From: DASSUW01 sp963830725
Lineage (GTDB): Bacteria > Actinomycetota > Thermoleophilia > Solirubrobacterales > Solirubrobacteraceae
Direction: 5' to 3'
DNA: 64,000 nucleotides
Assembly (NCBI GenBank): GCA_963830725.1
Contig: CAWHNO010000005.1
Coordinates: forward strand, 62,001 to 126,000
Part shown: positions 62,287 through 64,000 of the stretch, piece after piece
Layout: every line of letters starts with the position of its first letter
Position numbering within the stretch: position 1 is the stretch's first letter
Made by a program: the position numbers and the translations under genes
Notes under the pieces: model-generated
Seen by the model: only the letters and a program-made list of their open reading frames with translations
What the model was told of the DNA's origin: nothing
The model's database searches: none

Positions 62287-64000
62287 TCAGGCGGCGACAG
62301 AGGCGAGCGTGAGCTCGCGCTCCAAGCGCACCATCCCGAGCTCGCGCGCGGTCGTGGCGGCCTGCGCCTCCAGCTCCGCGGCGCGGGATTCGTCGCCGCC
62401 GAGGCGGCGCAGCGCGGCGGCGAGCCCGGCCTGCGACCGCGCCTCGTAGGGCCGCGCGCGCATCGCCCGCGCCAGCTCGAGCGCCCGCTCGAACGAGGCT
62501 GCCGCCTCCACCGGGCGGTCCTGCAGCAGCCGCATCGCGCCGAGGCCGTAGGCGATCGGCCCGAGCGTGCACGCAGCCGGCCCGAGCACCACCCAGAAGT
62601 CCTCGTAGGGCGCGAGCACCGCCTCGACCCGGGCCGCGAGCTCCGCGTCGCCGAGCTCGGTGACCACGTGCGCGACCTGCCCGAGCCGCGCGATGAAGTT
62701 GCTGTCCCGCGGGGTGGACGCGAAGCCGTTCTCGCTCATCGCCTCGATCAGCTCGCGCGCGGCCTCCGGCCGCCCGGCCTGCACATGCGCCCAGGCGATT
62801 GCGGGCCGCCAGCCCGGCGGAGCGATCTGGCGCGCCAGCCGCTCGAAGAGCGGCGCATGCGGGCCCAGCTCGCCGCGCTCGTTGAGGAGCGAGAGCCGGC
62901 TCGTGCCGTGGAACTGGGCGTGGATCGGCGAGAGCAGCCGGCCGTCCGCCTCCTCGGCCTCTCCGCGGTCGAACAGCTCGCAGGCGATGCTCGCGGCGCG
63001 CTCGTAGTCCCCCTCGAGCGCGGCGCGCATCGAGCGCACGCCGTCGCGATGGATGAGATGCGCGGGCTGCTGCGAGAGCTCGGCGAGCTCCGCGTGGCGC
63101 GCGAGGTGCGCGTCGGCCTCCTCGAGGCGGCCCAGCTCGAGCAGGGCGCCGGCGCGCCAGACGTGCGCGTCGGCGGCGCAGGTGATCGCGGTGTGCGCCT
63201 CCGTCAGCTCGATCAGCTCCGCCGCGAGGTCCAGCCGGTCCGCCGCGCGGCCGGGGCGCCAGCGGGCGTGTAGGGCGCCCGTCAGCGCCGCCGCCAGCGG
63301 CTGGGACTCGCCGACCCGGCGCGCCATCGCGACTGCCTCGTCCGCGATCGCCCGCACCTCCGCCTCGGGGACCTGCGCGAGGAAGCTGCGGTGGACCGCG
63401 ATCCGCGCGAGGACCTGCGCGCGCATCGCCGAGTCCTCCTCGGGCAGGAGGTGCAGTGCCTCCTCGAGCAGCGCGACGTTCTCGGTGTCGCGCACGCCGT
63501 ACTGCTCCCAGGTGCCCCCGGCGTGCCCGAGCGCCGCGCGGGCGAAGGCCGCCGCCGCGCCGGCGGAACGGGCGGCCGCCGCGGCACGCGCGAAGCTCTC
63601 CCGCGCCGCCTCCCACTGGCCGGCGTCCGCCTGCGCGGCGGCCAGCGCGATCTCGAGCTGCGCGAGCCCGGTCCGGTCGGCGTGCTCGTCGGCGCGCCGC
63701 AGCAGGACCGCGCCGTCGAGCAGCCGGACCGCCTCGTCGTAGGCGAGCCGGGCGGCGGCCTGCGCGGCGGCGCGCTCGGCGTAGGCGACGGCGCGGTCGG
63801 CGGCCTGCGGGCCGGCGGCGCAGAAGTGCCGCGCCAGCTCGGCGTACCACGATTCCGGTCGCGCGCCGTGGAGCTGCTCGATCGCCTCGCCGATCCGCAA
63901 GTGCAGCCGCGCCCGGCGGGTGGCCGACAGCTCGGACTCGAGCGTCGTACGCAGCAGGGCGTGGGCGAAGGAGTAGCGGCCCGGCGTGCTCGGGACCTCG
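62287..64000 (-). CDS. large helical-repeat regulator-like protein, N-terminus outside window
   Basis: At least 571 codons are visible. The first part (GRYSFAHALLRTTLESELSA) is typical of the end of the ATPase module in AAA/NB-ARC-type regulators. It is followed by TPR-like helices to the C-terminus (LQDRPVEAAASFERALELAR, QAGLAAALRRLGGDESRAAE). No LuxR-type helix-turn-helix is found at the C-terminus (LERELTLASVAA), so any DNA-binding domain must be N-terminal, as in SARP/BTAD-type or adenylate-cyclase-type proteins. It lies directly upstream of the repeat-bearing promoter A. Confidence 0.78.
   Translation of the reverse strand, partial: EVPSTPGRYSFAHALLRTTLESELSATRRARLHLRIGEAIEQLHGARPESWYAELARHFCAAGPQAADRAVAYAERAAAQAAARLAYDEAVRLLDGAVLLRRADEHADRTGLAQLEIALAAAQADAGQWEAARESFARAAAAARSAGAAAAFARAALGHAGGTWEQYGVRDTENVALLEEALHLLPEEDSAMRAQVLARIAVHRSFLAQVPEAEVRAIADEAVAMARRVGESQPLAAALTGALHARWRPGRAADRLDLAAELIELTEAHTAITCAADAHVWRAGALLELGRLEEADAHLARHAELAELSQQPAHLIHRDGVRSMRAALEGDYERAASIACELFDRGEAEEADGRLLSPIHAQFHGTSRLSLLNERGELGPHAPLFERLARQIAPPGWRPAIAWAHVQAGRPEAARELIEAMSENGFASTPRDSNFIARLGQVAHVVTELGDAELAARVEAVLAPYEDFWVVLGPAACTLGPIAYGLGAMRLLQDRPVEAAASFERALELARAMRARPYEARSQAGLAAALRRLGGDESRAAELEAQAATTARELGMVRLERELTLASVAA

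Overview
The window is a very GC-rich stretch, read throughout as an actinobacterial chromosome. The mix of families points to Thermoleophilia/Solirubrobacterales (Conexibacter- or Solirubrobacter-like): a nuo operon with GTGA/TGATG-coupled genes, liv-type transporters combined with acyl-CoA enzymes, a B12-type MerR regulator, carotenoid genes and an ECF42/DGPF pair. This placement is an inference from gene content only. Many genes carry single-base frameshifts, including ones expected to be essential (serS, plsY), so part of the damage may be assembly error. || Layout. 1-1.05 kb: tail of a broken KAP-family NTPase converging on nuoI. 0.96-9.75 kb (minus): nuoABCDEFGHI, ending abruptly at nuoI with no nuoJ-N. 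9.8-11.5 kb: membrane protein, flavin reductase and cupredoxin (minus), divergent from a cytochrome c lipoprotein. 11.5-13.3 kb: serS (frameshifted) and two small genes. 13.3-21.5 kb: a branched-chain-amino-acid-type ABC uptake operon (livF, livG, acyl-CoA synthetase, livH, livM, livJ) followed by an acyl-CoA dehydrogenase. A MITE-like element sits between livH and livM, and two copies of a double-hairpin repeat sit at gene ends. 21.6-29.9 kb: small membrane proteins, a thioesterase-fold protein, a cupin, a DGPF protein with an ECF42 sigma factor, an Excalibur-NucA/NucB nuclease, a Mop-domain remnant, a LysE exporter, an MreB-like gene, two tRNA-Ser and a tRNA-Arg. || 29.9-41 kb: a mosaic island beginning at tRNA-Arg(ACG). 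It holds an integrase remnant, fragments of a stress protein, an MFS transporter and a ferritin-like protein, and one intact plus two truncated copies of a minimal tyrosine recombinase. Two of these copies share a conserved ~245-bp leader. A dehydrogenase, a TetR regulator, an EEP-fold protein and a SpoIIE-type phosphatase lie among them. || 41-55 kb: a light-response/carotenoid locus. A CarH-like B12-binding MerR gene faces a DUF378/fasciclin operon across an intergenic region with six 11-bp-periodic repeats that look like CarH operators. Nearby are a photolyase operon, a MerR-DICT regulator with an ECF sigma factor, and genes resembling crtQ, plsY, crtA, crtI and cruF. A crtI-crtB deletion scar follows. 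|| 55-64 kb: a DUF892-TPR fusion, a delta-60 remnant, a DszC-like monooxygenase with its flavin reductase, secreted proteins and a methyltransferase. Three promoter regions here carry 11-bp direct repeats. At the edge is a large helical-repeat regulator whose N-terminus lies outside the window.
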